Assembly (NCBI GenBank): GCA_958296445.1
Contig: OY282565.1
Location: 3,273,570 to 3,337,569 of the forward strand
Direction of reading: 5' to 3'
From: an uncultured Dehalococcoidia bacterium
GTDB lineage: Bacteria; Chloroflexota; Dehalococcoidia; Lucifugimonadales; UBA3495
Length of the DNA: 64,000 nucleotides
Shown: positions 44,115 to 52,809 of the stretch, piece by piece
How the letters are laid out: the number at the start of each line of letters is the position of its first letter
How positions within the stretch are numbered: position 1 is the stretch's first letter
Position numbers and translations under genes: made by a program
The notes under the pieces: model-generated
The model's input: the letters and a program-made list of their open reading frames with translations, nothing else
Databases searched by the model: none
What the model was told of the DNA's origin: nothing

Positions 44115-46097
44115 ATGGCAACAAATTACCGGGCGGCGTTAAACGCAAAACTGCTGGCAATGCTGATTCTAGCTTTGGCGGCAATGGCCGGATGCCACGA
44201 CGGACTGCCATTATCACCCCCCGCCGCTCCGCTGCCAACAACGGCGGCCCCGGCGCCCAGCCCATCGCCGACAACGCCAACGCCCCGCGCCACCGTCCAG
44301 ACAACGGCGCCCGAACCGGCGGACGGATTCCCGGCCCCGCCGGAACGCGACTTTTTCCGGCTGGCCTGTGAGCTTATACCCGGAATCCGTAGGGGCTCAC
44401 AGCCGTGCGCCCGTACCGAGGTGGCGGAAAGCCCCGCGCCCCTGCGCCCAGGCCACCGGAGAGAGTTCAATCTGGTAGACCTGTTCAGTATGGAAAAGTA
44501 CCGCAACGAATTTGAGCTGCGCCTAGTCACTCCCAACGCCTACTGGTTCGTCGAGGACGGGCTGGCCGTAGAGCAGTCGGCCCTAGAGCAGTCGGCCGCC
44601 GAGTTTGAGAACGACATCTACCCCCGAATTACGGCGGCTTTCGGCAGCGAGTGGAAGCCGGGTGTAGACGGCGACCCGCGCCTCTATGTCCTGAACGCAG
44701 CCCTGCCCGAAGTGGGCGGATACTACAACCCGGAGGACGAATACCCCCAAGAAATCCGCCCGGCCAGCAACGAAATAGAAGCTATGTACATCAACGCCCT
44801 AGCCCTGGCCCCGGGAACCCCGGAGTACGGCCACACCCTGGCCCACGAACTCCAGCACGCCGTTCACTGGAACGCCGACCCGTCGGAAGATTCGTGGGTC
44901 AACGAAGGATTGTCCGAACTGGCCGTAACCATAGCCGGGCTGCCGGGCGCCAGCGCAATACACTTCCAGCAAGCCGGCCCCACCTCGCTAACCGTCTGGC
45001 CCGCATCAGCCGACGGCAGCAGCTACCCCAGCTATACCGCCGCCTCGTCCTTTATGCACTACTTGACCGCGCATTACGGCGGGCGCGGCGACCTCCGCCC
45101 CCTGCTCTCCCAGCAGGCCGACGGCATTGACGGGGTAAACGCCTTTCTGGAAGCCGCCGGATACGAAGCCCGGTTCGATGACGTTTTCCGCGATTGGGCC
45201 GTGGCGAACCTGCTGGACGAAAATTCAGGCCGCTACAGTCAAATCGGCCTGGCCCTCCCAACACCGGCATACCGGACTTTGCGGAGCGAGGACGAACAAG
45301 AATCCTCAATCCCGCAGTATGCCACCGAATACTTCCGTCTAACGCGCCTGCCCCCCGAAGAGGGAACAAGCGCAAGCGTCCGCTTATCCTTTAACGGGCA
45401 AGACACCGCCCCGCTGCTGCCAATAGAAGTAGGCGAAGGCTGCTGGTGGAGCAACAACGGCGACGCCATAAGCTCAACCCTCACCCGCCCCCTAGACTTG
45501 CGGCAGGCCCAACGCCCCAACCTGACCTATCAAGTATGGTTCGCCATCGAAGAAGATTGGGACTACGCCTACCTAGAAGTATCGGAAAACGGCGGCCTGA
45601 CTTGGCAAATCCTAGACACCCCGCTAACCAGCAGCGCCGACCCGCTGGACGTAGCTTTCGGCCCAGGCTACACCGGCGCCACCGGGGGATGGCGGGATGA
45701 ATCCGTGCCGCTGGACGCTTGGGCTGGGCAAGAAATCCTGCTGCGCTTTCATTACGTCACCGACGTTTCCGCCAACGACCACGGCCTTTGCGTCCGCAAT
45801 CTAGCCGTCTCCGGCTTCGGCTCTTACGAAAGCGCGGCCGCCGCCCTAGGCCAATGGACGCCCGACGGTTTCCACTGGAACCGCCACAACCTAGTACAAC
45901 AGCGCTTTATCGTCCAAGTAATCTACGCAGGCGACGAAAACCGCGTCCTCCCCCTAGACCTTGACCACCTAAACCGCGGAACAATAACGCTCCAGTCGCC
46001 CCCAAACGCCCGCCACGCAGTAGTAGCGGTGCAGTCCCTGGCCCCATCCACCCGCCTGCCAGCCCGCTACACCCTGAAGCTGGAACCCGCGGAATAG
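44115..46097 (+). CDS. secreted lipoprotein metalloprotease (M6/gluzincin-like)
   Basis: 660 residues. Lipoprotein signal with Cys27 in LAAMAGCHD, then a Pro/Thr-rich linker (about 31-75). The zinc site is HELQH (244-248) with Glu264 in WVNEGLSELA. The second half has a jelly-roll-like region with DLRQAQRPNLTYQVWF and WQILDTPL, as in immune-inhibitor-A-like peptidases. It should be anchored outside the membrane and digest proteins. A single gene; the family call is by motif and layout. Confidence 0.8.
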   Translation: MATNYRAALNAKLLAMLILALAAMAGCHDGLPLSPPAAPLPTTAAPAPSPSPTTPTPRATVQTTAPEPADGFPAPPERDFFRLACELIPGIRRGSQPCARTEVAESPAPLRPGHRREFNLVDLFSMEKYRNEFELRLVTPNAYWFVEDGLAVEQSALEQSAAEFENDIYPRITAAFGSEWKPGVDGDPRLYVLNAALPEVGGYYNPEDEYPQEIRPASNEIEAMYINALALAPGTPEYGHTLAHELQHAVHWNADPSEDSWVNEGLSELAVTIAGLPGASAIHFQQAGPTSLTVWPASADGSSYPSYTAASSFMHYLTAHYGGRGDLRPLLSQQADGIDGVNAFLEAAGYEARFDDVFRDWAVANLLDENSGRYSQIGLALPTPAYRTLRSEDEQESSIPQYATEYFRLTRLPPEEGTSASVRLSFNGQDTAPLLPIEVGEGCWWSNNGDAISSTLTRPLDLRQAQRPNLTYQVWFAIEEDWDYAYLEVSENGGLTWQILDTPLTSSADPLDVAFGPGYTGATGGWRDESVPLDAWAGQEILLRFHYVTDVSANDHGLCVRNLAVSGFGSYESAAAALGQWTPDGFHWNRHNLVQQRFIVQVIYAGDENRVLPLDLDHLNRGTITLQSPPNARHAVVAVQSLAPSTRLPARYTLKLEPAE

Positions 46098-46398
46098 GGA
46101 CTCCTAATGTCTGTCATTCTGAGCAAAGCCCCTGTCATTCTGAACAAAGCCACTGTCATTCTGAGCAAAGCGAAGAATCCCACCCCTGCGCGGTGAGACC
46201 CTTCCCTTTGCTCAGGGTGACAAAGGGGAATCTCTCAAATTACTGTCTGTCTTCCCTGCGGTTAAACGCCCGTAGGGGCAACCCTTGTGGTTGCCCCAAG
46301 CCCGCCAAGCAAATAAAAGAAAAACTCGGCGTTCTCTGCGCTCTCGGCGTTTAACTACGAAAATGGCGCGGAAGCGACAAGCAAGCAAGGAGCAAGCT
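46098..46398. repeat. dispersed repeats before the second Gfo/Idh gene
   Basis: Holds three TGTCATTCTGA units, a CCGTAGGGGCAACCCTTGTG palindrome element and CTCTGCGCTCTCGGCGTTTA. No gene. AAGGAG just before 46399 is the ribosome site of the next gene. Confidence 0.65.
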
Positions 46399-47457
46399 AT
46401 GAAATTCGGGTTATGCGTAATCGGCTGCGGAGCTTTCGCGCGAACTTTCGCCCGTGAAATGCGGAGCGAGCTGGCGGATATAGACCTCTACTTTGCCAGC
46501 CGGGATGCAAGAAGGGCCGCCAACTTTGCCACCCTGCTTGGCGGCAAAGACAGTTTCGGCTCTTACGAAAGCGCGGCCGCCGACCCGCGGGTTGACGCCG
46601 TGTATATCTGCACTCCCCACCACCTGCACTTGGCCCACGCCCGCTTGGCCGCCGACGCGGGCAAGCACATCCTGCTGGAAAAGCCCCTAGCCCGCACCGA
46701 GGCCGAGGCCCAAAGCATCATCGCCGTTGCCGCCGCGGGCGGCGTAACCCTGATGGTGGCCGAAAACTGCCGCTTTATGCCCCCGGTGCGGGCCGTCAAA
46801 GAGATGGCCGACGACGGCAGGCTAGGCGAGCTGCGGCTGTTCCAGCTACACGAGCAATTCCCGTTCAATCTGACCGGATGGCGCAGCGACGCCGAGCTGA
46901 ACGGCGGCGGCGCATTCATAGACGGGGGCATCCACAAGGCCAGCATAATGGCGTATCTGGCCGGAAGCCCGTCCGAAATCTACGCCGCCGCCATTCCCTC
47001 GGCCATTCCCCCGCAGAGCGATAATCAAAAAGAGGCCGAGGATGGCGTAGTAGTAATGCTGCGCTACGCCCCCCATTCGCCCTCGCTCAAGACGGGAATG
47101 GTGGGCATCATCAACCATTCTTGGAGCGCCGGGCCCCACGCGCCGCGCCCGTGGGCGTCCCTGGCAGGTTCGGCGGCCAGCGCAGTCTTTGACTTGGGCA
47201 ACTGCTGGATTGACACCATTGACCCCTCCGGGCGCCAACGGCAATGGCTGAACCACGGCAACGACCCGTGGGGCATCGCCGCGATGGTGCGGGAGTTCCG
47301 ACAAAGCATACAAGAAGCCCGCCCCCCCACTATGACCGGCGAGGAAGGAGCCCGGGACGTAGCCCTAGTACAGGCCGCCTACGCCTCCATCCGCAAAGCC
47401 GCCCCCGTCCCTTTCCCTAGCCCCTGTCATTCTGGGCGCAGCCCCCTGTCATTCTGA
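46399..47457 (+). CDS. Gfo/Idh/MocA family oxidoreductase
   Basis: 352 residues from ATG 46399 with AAGGAG. FGLCVIGCGAFARTFARE binds NAD(P), and HILLEKPLARTEAEA has the EKP motif; GGAFIDGGIHKASI carries the family DxxxH-type motif. The substrate is unknown. The last 15 residues (after APVPFPSP) are read from a TGTCATTCTGAGC-type repeat, so the natural C-terminus has been extended or replaced. Confidence 0.9.
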   Translation: MKFGLCVIGCGAFARTFAREMRSELADIDLYFASRDARRAANFATLLGGKDSFGSYESAAADPRVDAVYICTPHHLHLAHARLAADAGKHILLEKPLARTEAEAQSIIAVAAAGGVTLMVAENCRFMPPVRAVKEMADDGRLGELRLFQLHEQFPFNLTGWRSDAELNGGGAFIDGGIHKASIMAYLAGSPSEIYAAAIPSAIPPQSDNQKEAEDGVVVMLRYAPHSPSLKTGMVGIINHSWSAGPHAPRPWASLAGSAASAVFDLGNCWIDTIDPSGRQRQWLNHGNDPWGIAAMVREFRQSIQEARPPTMTGEEGARDVALVQAAYASIRKAAPVPFPSPCHSGRSPLSF

Positions 47458-47621
47458 GCGCAGCGAAGAATCTCCGCGCCCCGAACCGTTAGCCCTGTTC
47501 CTACCGAATCCGGCGGCCAGATTTAGAAAAAATTAGCCCATGCTATAGAGCTGATACGCCCAGCATGGACTAAATGACGGCATCTTATGAAACCGGATGC
47601 CTAAAAAGCGCCCGAAATCCG
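47458..47621. other. intergenic
   Basis: No gene seen. Starts with the tail of a TGTCATTCTGAGCGCAGCGA repeat and ends at the first micro-membrane-protein gene. Confidence 0.4.
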
Positions 47622-47708
47622 TTATTTGTTGCGGAGAAACTTGCGGGGGAGAACCACCCAGAGGGCGAAGAGTCCGGCAAAGGCTCCAACAGCGGCGATA
47701 GCAAGCAT
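47622..47708 (-). CDS. micro-membrane-protein, copy A (28 aa)
   Basis: 28 residues: MLAIAAVGAFAGLF then ALWVVLPRKFLRNK. One membrane span (about 2-20) and a basic end, so the C-terminus probably faces the cytoplasm. GGAGG lies nine bases before the ATG. It is the first of four tandem copies at 47.6-48.9 kb, each with its own ribosome site and operator. Third-position changes between copies keep the protein the same, which indicates selection for a translated product. Function unknown; the shared amt-type operator suggests a part in ammonium uptake or nitrogen response. Confidence 0.8.
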   Translation of the reverse strand: MLAIAAVGAFAGLFALWVVLPRKFLRNK

Positions 47709-47739
47709 TCTGGGCATCCTCCAAAATCGTTATGCCCCT

Positions 47740-47793
47740 AGTATCAACCCCGGTTGTTACAGCCCCTTTACATAGATGTAAAATCCTTGTTAC
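47740..47793 (-). promoter_or_regulatory. operator/promoter A: four boxes in 11-bp phase
   Basis: Read on the minus strand from 47793: GTAAC, TTTAC, GTAAA, GTAAC at 11-base steps (47793-47756), then 10 bases, then the -10-like GATACT (47745-47740). The boxes lie where an OmpR/PhoB-type activator would replace the -35. Confidence 0.75.
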
Positions 47794-48124
47794 GCTCCCC
47801 TACACCCACCCTCTACATCGGCAATCTCCAACCCCACCGTAAGGGGCAACCCTTGTGGTTGCCCCAGCCACCCACAAAAGCTGGCACGGGGCGACAGGGT
47901 GAGGCGCATCCCCGTAGGGGCGCACAGCCGTGCGCCCTTTCGCGCCCCCTGCGCCGAATGTAGGGGCAACCCTTGTGGTTGCCCTGGCGCCCCTATGCCC
48001 CGAAAAAAACAACCGCCCCTCGCATCGGCCCAACCGGCCACCAAGGAGCGGGTACAAAAGAACCTACCCAGCCGCCACGCCACGCAGGGCCGCACAGCCA
48101 TGCGCCCTACTGTGCCGCACGCCC
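47794..48124. repeat. dispersed repeats between copies A and B
   Basis: Two GGCAACCCTTGTGGTTGCC elements and one GCGCACAGCCGTGCGC element with flanks. No gene. Confidence 0.7.
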
Positions 48125-48214
48125 CTACTTCTTCTTGCGGAGAAACTTGCGCGGAAGCACCACCCAGAGAACGAAAAGTCCGACAAAAGCTCCGGCGGCG
48201 GCGATGGCTAACAT
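48125..48214 (-). CDS. micro-membrane-protein, copy B (29 aa)
   Basis: 29 residues: MLAIAAAGAFVGLFVLW then VVLPRKFLRKKK. Same plan as copy A, with more Val and a lysine-rich end. GGGAGG lies nine bases before the ATG. Its -10 region is the weakest of the four. Confidence 0.8.
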   Translation of the reverse strand: MLAIAAAGAFVGLFVLWVVLPRKFLRKKK

Positions 48215-48245
48215 TCCGGGCATCCTCCCAAATCGTTACCGCAGC

Positions 48246-48299
48246 ATCATCATCCTGGATTGTTACACGGCCTTTGCGTATATGTAAACTTTTTGTTAC
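48246..48299 (-). promoter_or_regulatory. operator/promoter B: four boxes in 11-bp phase
   Basis: From 48299 on the minus strand: GTAAC, TTTAC, GCAAA, GTAAC at 11-base steps (ends at 48262), 10 bases, then GATGAT (48251-48246). Confidence 0.7.
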
Positions 48300-48436
48300 G
48301 CCCGGCCCGAAAAAACAACCGCCCCACGCTCAAAGCCAACCGGCCGACGCGAGGCTGATGTAGGGGCGCACAGCCGTGCGCCCGATACGGAACTGCGATA
48401 CCGCCCCCGCTCAGAAGGGGCAACGCGCCAACAGAC
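48300..48436. repeat. spacer between copies B and C
   Basis: One GCGCACAGCCGTGCGC palindrome near 48366. No gene. Confidence 0.5.
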
Positions 48437-48523
48437 TTACTTGTTGCGGAGAAACTTGCGAGGAAGAACCACCCAGAGGGCAAAGAGTCCGGCAAAAGCT
48501 CCAGCAGCGGCGATAGCAAGCAT
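48437..48523 (-). CDS. micro-membrane-protein, copy C (28 aa)
   Basis: 28 residues: MLAIAAAGAFAGLFALW then VVLPRKFLRNK; one residue different from copy A (Ala7 for Val7). GGGAGG precedes the ATG. DNA identity to copy A extends through the leader and operator, showing a recent duplication of the whole unit. Confidence 0.8.
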   Translation of the reverse strand: MLAIAAAGAFAGLFALWVVLPRKFLRNK

Positions 48524-48554
48524 TCTGGGCATCCTCCCAAATCGTTATGCCCCT

Positions 48555-48608
48555 AGTATCGCCCCCGGTTGTTACAAGCCCTTTACATAGATGTAAAATC
48601 TTTGTTAC
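48555..48608 (-). promoter_or_regulatory. operator/promoter C: four boxes in 11-bp phase
   Basis: From 48608 on the minus strand: GTAAC, TTTAC, GTAAA, GTAAC at 11-base steps (ends at 48571), 10 bases, then GATACT (48560-48555). Confidence 0.75.
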
Positions 48609-48832
48609 GCCCGGACAAACGCCAACCCCACCGTAGGGGCAACCCTTGTGGTTGCCCCGGCCGCTTGCGGTTGCCCCGGCCGCCCGGCGTCCCTGCAAAC
48701 CGCCTAACCAAAAGAACCGCCCCGCGCCGGGAGCGTCATACCGGCACGGGGCGGCGGGGGGTGAGGCATCCTCGTATCTCTATCCGGCGCGGGGGGGCGC
48801 ACAACCGCGCCCCCGATGCCGGGCTATACCCC
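48609..48832. repeat. spacer between copies C and D
   Basis: A GGCAACCCTTGTGGTTGCC element near 48638 and C-rich DNA. No gene seen. Confidence 0.55.
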
Positions 48833-48922
48833 CTACTTGTTGTTGCGGAAAAATTTCCTCGGCAGTATGACCCACAAAGTAAACAGCCCCAAGAACGTCC
48901 CCGCAGCAGCTAATGCCAGCAT
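48833..48922 (-). CDS. micro-membrane-protein, copy D (29 aa)
   Basis: 29 residues: MLALAAAGTFLGLFTLW then VILPRKFFRNNK. This is the most diverged copy in DNA yet keeps the same length, the LPRKF motif and the GLF core, which supports a selected peptide. GGGAGG lies seven bases before the ATG. Confidence 0.8.
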   Translation of the reverse strand: MLALAAAGTFLGLFTLWVILPRKFFRNNK

Positions 48923-48962
48923 CTTTCCGCCTCCCAAAAATATCCCTGAACCTTACACACCC

Positions 48963-49016
48963 AGTATCGCCGGAAGTTGTTACGCAACCTTTTCCCCCGC
49001 GTAAACTGTTTGTTAC
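48963..49016 (-). promoter_or_regulatory. operator/promoter D: four boxes in 11-bp phase
   Basis: From 49016 on the minus strand: GTAAC, TTTAC, GAAAA, GTAAC at 11-base steps (ends at 48979), 10 bases, then GATACT (48968-48963). The bases between boxes differ from the other copies while the boxes are kept. Confidence 0.75.
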
Positions 49017-49303
49017 ATCCCCGTAGGGGCAACCCTTGTGGTTGCCCCGGCCTGTGGTTGCCCCGCCTTGTGGTTGCCCCGGCCGCTCTCCGCGCCGTTA
49101 AACGCCGAGCCCGCCAAGTCCGCCAAGAAAAATAAAAGAAAAACTCCCGTTATATTTGAGATGACAGGCTCTGCGCTCTCGGCGTTTAACCAAATTGAAA
49201 AAACAAAGGGCCGGGGAGCAATCCCCAGCCCTTTTGCCCGGCCCTTTCCCCGTAGGGGCGCACAGCCGTGCGCCCTACCGCGCCCCTGCCGCGCTACCCA
49301 GCC
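49017..49303. repeat. dispersed repeats between copy D and amt
   Basis: Contains GGCAACCCTTGTGGTTGCC, further TTGTGGTTGCCCCG steps, CTCTGCGCTCTCGGCGTTTA and GCGCACAGCCGTGCGC. No gene. Confidence 0.65.
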
Positions 49304-50680
49304 TCAGTAATCGTAGGCCGGCAGGTTATGCTCCGAAAGGTCCATCCCCTGCTCCTCCTCCTGCCGCGAAGCCCGCACGCCCATGGTGTATTTCAGCGTC
49401 AGGAACAACGCAAAGCCGGTCCCCAGCGCCCAGGCCAGCACCACGCCCATGCTGATTAGCTGGGAGACGATTTGCTGCCCTTCGCCGCCCACCAGTCCGG
49501 TCACCCCGTTGTTGCCGCTGGCGAATATGCCCACCGCCAGCAGGCCCCACAGCCCGCAGGTGCCGTGAACCGATACCGCGCTCACCGGGTCGTCCACTTT
49601 CAGGATGTTCTCCACCACCCACACCGAACCCATCATTATCGGCGCGGCGATGGCCCCGATGACTACCGCAGCCCAAGGGTCAACATAGGACACCGGCGCA
49701 GTGATGCCCACCAATCCCGCCAGCGCCCCGTTGCAGGCCATCAGTATGTCCGTCTGCCCCGTCCGCACCAACTGGATATACAGCGCCACCACCGCACCCG
49801 TCGCCCCGGCCAGCAGCGTGTTGATCGCGTTCAGCCCGATGGAGTCGCTGCCCGCGATGTTGAATCCGAACCAGCCAAAGAACAGGATGAACGTCCCGAT
49901 AATCACAAACGGCACGCTGTGCGCCGGCAACTGGTTCGGCGACCCGTCGGAGTTGAACTTGCCAATCCGGGCCCCAACCACCACCGCCCCGGCCAATCCG
50001 ATGAAGCCCCCTACCGCGTGAACCACGCCCGAACCGGCGTAATCCGCCACCGCAGGCAGCCCGATGCTCGCAAAGCCCAGCCAGCCGCCGTCGCCCCAGA
50101 CCCAGTGACCATACAGCGGATATATCACCGCCCCCACCACAAAGCTGTAGGCCAGATACGCCTGCGTCTTCGTCCGCTCCGCCACCGCCCCGGCCACAAT
50201 CGTCGCCGCCGTGCCGGCGAACACCATCTGGAACATCCAGCTCACATAGACGCTCCAGTCGCTACCCGAGTCCGCCAAGAAAAAGTTCGTCGTTCCCGCA
50301 ATCCCCGCCGCGCTGCTCCCGAACATCAGCGCGAACCCAAATGCCCAGAACGACAGCGACGCAATGGCGAAGTCCATAAAGCTCTTCGTCATATAGTTGG
50401 TCACATTCTTCGACCGTATCAATCCGGCCCCCAGAAATGCGAACCCCGCCTGCATAAAGAACACCAAGAACGCCGCCACCATCGTCGTCAGATTGGCGAT
50501 GTCCGTCGTATTCCTGTCCACCGGATCCGCATCCTGCGCGAAGGCAATGTTGTACCCCGCCATCACCGCCGCCGCAAACACCCCCGCAATCACATAGGGC
50601 AAGAACCGCCGCAACACCCCAGCCCCCCTAGTTTTGGGAACCGCCTGAGCCAGCCCCGGCCCCCCCGTTACCAATGTCAT
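49304..50680 (-). CDS. amt: ammonium transporter Amt
   Basis: 458 residues from ATG 50680, with GGAGG eight bases upstream; the TTG at 50686 is too close to that site. Eleven or so spans. The Amt twin-histidine region is visible in GVVHAVGGFIGLAGA and SVHGTCGLWGLLAVG, and AGFAFLGAGLIRSKNV is the family signature. It conducts ammonium across the inner membrane. The usual glnK partner is not adjacent. Four micro-membrane-protein genes follow on the same strand. The upstream region has GTAAC boxes in 11-bp phase. Confidence 0.96.
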   Translation of the reverse strand: MTLVTGGPGLAQAVPKTRGAGVLRRFLPYVIAGVFAAAVMAGYNIAFAQDADPVDRNTTDIANLTTMVAAFLVFFMQAGFAFLGAGLIRSKNVTNYMTKSFMDFAIASLSFWAFGFALMFGSSAAGIAGTTNFFLADSGSDWSVYVSWMFQMVFAGTAATIVAGAVAERTKTQAYLAYSFVVGAVIYPLYGHWVWGDGGWLGFASIGLPAVADYAGSGVVHAVGGFIGLAGAVVVGARIGKFNSDGSPNQLPAHSVPFVIIGTFILFFGWFGFNIAGSDSIGLNAINTLLAGATGAVVALYIQLVRTGQTDILMACNGALAGLVGITAPVSYVDPWAAVVIGAIAAPIMMGSVWVVENILKVDDPVSAVSVHGTCGLWGLLAVGIFASGNNGVTGLVGGEGQQIVSQLISMGVVLAWALGTGFALFLTLKYTMGVRASRQEEEQGMDLSEHNLPAYDY

Positions 50681-50739
50681 ACCCAAGCCCTCCTTAAACT
50701 TTGCCCCATTACGGGCGAATTAGTGCCGCAATACCCTAA

Positions 50740-50836
50740 AATCTAAGCCCGCGATGTTACAAGCGAATTTCCAACGTGTTACGCCCATTTGTCCAAATTT
50801 TTGCCTGTATGTTACATAATAAAACCAATCCGTTAC
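50740..50836 (-). promoter_or_regulatory. amt operator/promoter with GTAAC box array
   Basis: On the minus strand GTAAC occurs at 50836, 50815, 50782 and 50760. The last three are exact multiples of 11 apart (33 and 22); the first is off phase by one base. Between the last two lies GAAAT, so the core reads GTAAC-N6-GAAAT-N6-GTAAC, close to the actinobacterial GlnR pattern. Ten bases after the last box is TAGATT (50745-50740), the probable -10. Confidence 0.75.
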
Positions 50837-51186
50837 ATCCGCCCCGCAAACAAACCGAATCCGCCCCCACGCAACATAATCCGTAACCCCCGCCAACCCC
50901 AAACCAACGCGCCCCCGCCTTTGTCTTCCCTGCCGTTAAACGCCCGTAGGGGCAACCCTTGTGGTCGCCCCTGCCCCCCTGATTGCCCCTGTGACCTCCC
51001 TTATTTTCTCCGCAACCCCGTAGGGGCAACCCGGGCCGGACAACCTAGGCCGCTACGCCATCCGGCAACCCCGTAACCCCGTAGGGGCAACCCTTGTGGT
51101 TGCCCCTGCCGCCGTGGTTGCCCCAAGTCCCCCAAGAAAAACCCGGCGTCCTCCCCCCTCCCGGCGTTAGCCAAAAACGCCCAACC
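50837..51186. repeat. dispersed repeats upstream of amt
   Basis: GGCAACCCTTGTGGTTGCC-type elements at about 50950, 51026 and 51085 and a CCCGGCGTCCTCCCCCCTCC variant. No gene. Confidence 0.55.
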
Positions 51187-52029
51187 CTACCTCTCAATAG
51201 GCGCCCCCACAATGCTCCCCCACTCCGTCCAAGACCCGTCATAGTTCCGCACGTTCTCATACCCCAGAAGCTGCGTCAGCGCAAACCAAGTATGCGACGA
51301 CCGCTCCCCGATCCGGCAGTAGGCAATCGTCTCCCGCTCCCCGTCTATCCCCTGCCCCCCGTACAGCTCCCGCAGCTCCTCCGCCGACTTGAACGTCCCG
51401 TCCTCCGCCACCGCCTGCCCCCAAGGAATGTTCGACGCCCCCGGTATATGCCCCCCCCGCTGCGACCCCTCCTGCGGCGCCGCCGCCGGCGCCAGCAGCT
51501 CCCCGCTGAACTCCGCCGGCGACCGCACGTCCACCAGCGCCACCCCGCCCCCATTCACCAGCCCCAGCACCTGATCCCGGTACGCCCGGATGCTCTCATC
51601 CCCCTCCCCCGCCCGGTACTCCGCCGCCTCAACCGCCGCAACCTCCGAAGTCAGCGGCCGACCCTCCGCCTCCCACTTCGCCCGCCCCCCGTTCATCAGC
51701 CGCACATCCCCATGACCGTAATACTTGAGCTGCCAAAAGGCCCAAGCCGCAAACCAGTTGTTGTTGTCCCCGTACAAAATCACCGTAGTATCGTTCCCAA
51801 TCCCCGACCGGCCCAAAAGCCCCTCAATCTCCTCCCGCGACGCCAAATCCCGCCTCAACCCCTGCTGCAACTGCGACTGCCAGTTCCACCCCACCGCCCC
51901 CGCGATATGCCCCCGCTCATAGGCCGACGTGTCCACATCCACCTCCACCAGCCTCACCCCCGCATCCCCCCCATGCTCCCCCACCCACTCCGTGCTAACC
52001 AAAGACTCAGGATGCGCATAATCCGCCAT
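51187..52029 (-). CDS. thiosulfate sulfurtransferase (two rhodanese domains)
   Basis: 280 residues from ATG 52029; upstream frame extension is repeat DNA. Two rhodanese domains: an inactive N-terminal one and a C-terminal one with active Cys in AYCRIGERSSHTWF. GHIAGAVGWNW and GGHIPGASNIPWGQ mark the two folds. The CRIGERSSH loop matches actinobacterial CysA-type thiosulfate sulfurtransferases. It moves sulfane sulfur to a thiophilic acceptor. AAGGGG lies seven bases upstream. Confidence 0.93.
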   Translation of the reverse strand: MADYAHPESLVSTEWVGEHGGDAGVRLVEVDVDTSAYERGHIAGAVGWNWQSQLQQGLRRDLASREEIEGLLGRSGIGNDTTVILYGDNNNWFAAWAFWQLKYYGHGDVRLMNGGRAKWEAEGRPLTSEVAAVEAAEYRAGEGDESIRAYRDQVLGLVNGGGVALVDVRSPAEFSGELLAPAAAPQEGSQRGGHIPGASNIPWGQAVAEDGTFKSAEELRELYGGQGIDGERETIAYCRIGERSSHTWFALTQLLGYENVRNYDGSWTEWGSIVGAPIER

Positions 52030-52515
52030 TACCAAACCCCTTATGTTAGGGATGCGTACCGGCGCGTAGGGGCAACCCTTGTGGTTGCCCTCCCGCACCC
52101 GCCCCGCCCCCTGAATACCCCCATTATATCGCGTAGGGGCAACCCTTGTGGTTGCCCCACCCTTGTGGTTGCCCCAGCCTTGTGGTTCCCCATCCTGCCC
52201 CCCAACCCACACCCAACCGCCCTCATCCGCCCCCCAACCCTCTGTCATTCCGACCAAACCCCGTAGGGGCGCACAGCCGTGCGCCCGCAAAGCGAAGAAT
52301 CCACCCCGACCATCCCGCCCAATACCCTTGACACCCTAATTAGTGTGTGATAATTTTCACTCGCTTTCCGGCCCAACAGCAACCCAACCCGTAGGGGCAA
52401 CCCTTGTGGTTGCCCCCTCGCAAAAACAACGGCCCATCCCAACCCGTAGGAGGGCAACCCTTGTGGTTGCCCTCCCAAACCCGGAAATTCAGCCCAGAAA
52501 TTCACCGAGATTCAG
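52030..52515. repeat. dispersed repeats between the rhodanese and Act loci
   Basis: Copies of GGCAACCCTTGTGGTTGCC at about 52072, 52138, 52397 and 52452, further TTGTGGTTGCCCC steps, and GCGCACAGCCGTGCGC near 52268. No gene seen. This is the divergent region of the rhodanese and the small membrane-protein gene. Confidence 0.65.
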
Positions 52516-52809
52516 ATGGACGACCCCAAAGCTCTAACCAGCGCAGACTGGAACAACATCCACCTCTTCCTCCAGTGGTTCTGGATTTACTTCCCGCTGG
52601 TGGTCACCTTCGCCGTCACCATCCTCACCGCCCACGCCCTAATACCCTCGGCGGTGCTTACCGGACACCTGCCCCCCAGCGTATCCCGGCTGCGGCTCCC
52701 CCTAACCGCCTTCGCCTTCCTCATAGCCGCCGCCGCCATCGTAATCCTGGTCCTAGGTATCAACCAAACCCTAGACGTAAGAAACTTCTGGGACAGGCTG
52801 CTAATCTAG
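52516..52809 (+). CDS. two-span membrane protein upstream of the Act locus
   Basis: 97 residues with two hydrophobic spans (about 22-46, FPLVVTFAVTILTAHALI, and 63-82, LTAFAFLIAAAAIVILVLGI). No family recognised. It lies 146 bases before actA on the same strand and could be an accessory subunit, but nothing in the sequence proves it. Ribosome site weak. Confidence 0.6.
   Translation: MDDPKALTSADWNNIHLFLQWFWIYFPLVVTFAVTILTAHALIPSAVLTGHLPPSVSRLRLPLTAFAFLIAAAAIVILVLGINQTLDVRNFWDRLLI

Noticed and set aside
47533..47724. 63-aa minus-strand frame beginning MEDAQNACYRR
   Set aside because: It overlaps the leader and micro-membrane-protein copy A in another frame; the 28-aa frame is the one conserved in four copies.
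47794..49303. Possible CRISPR array from regularly recurring repeats
   Set aside because: Repeats are palindromic dispersed elements with irregular spacing; the longer recurring units are coding (micro-membrane-proteins) and there are no cas genes.
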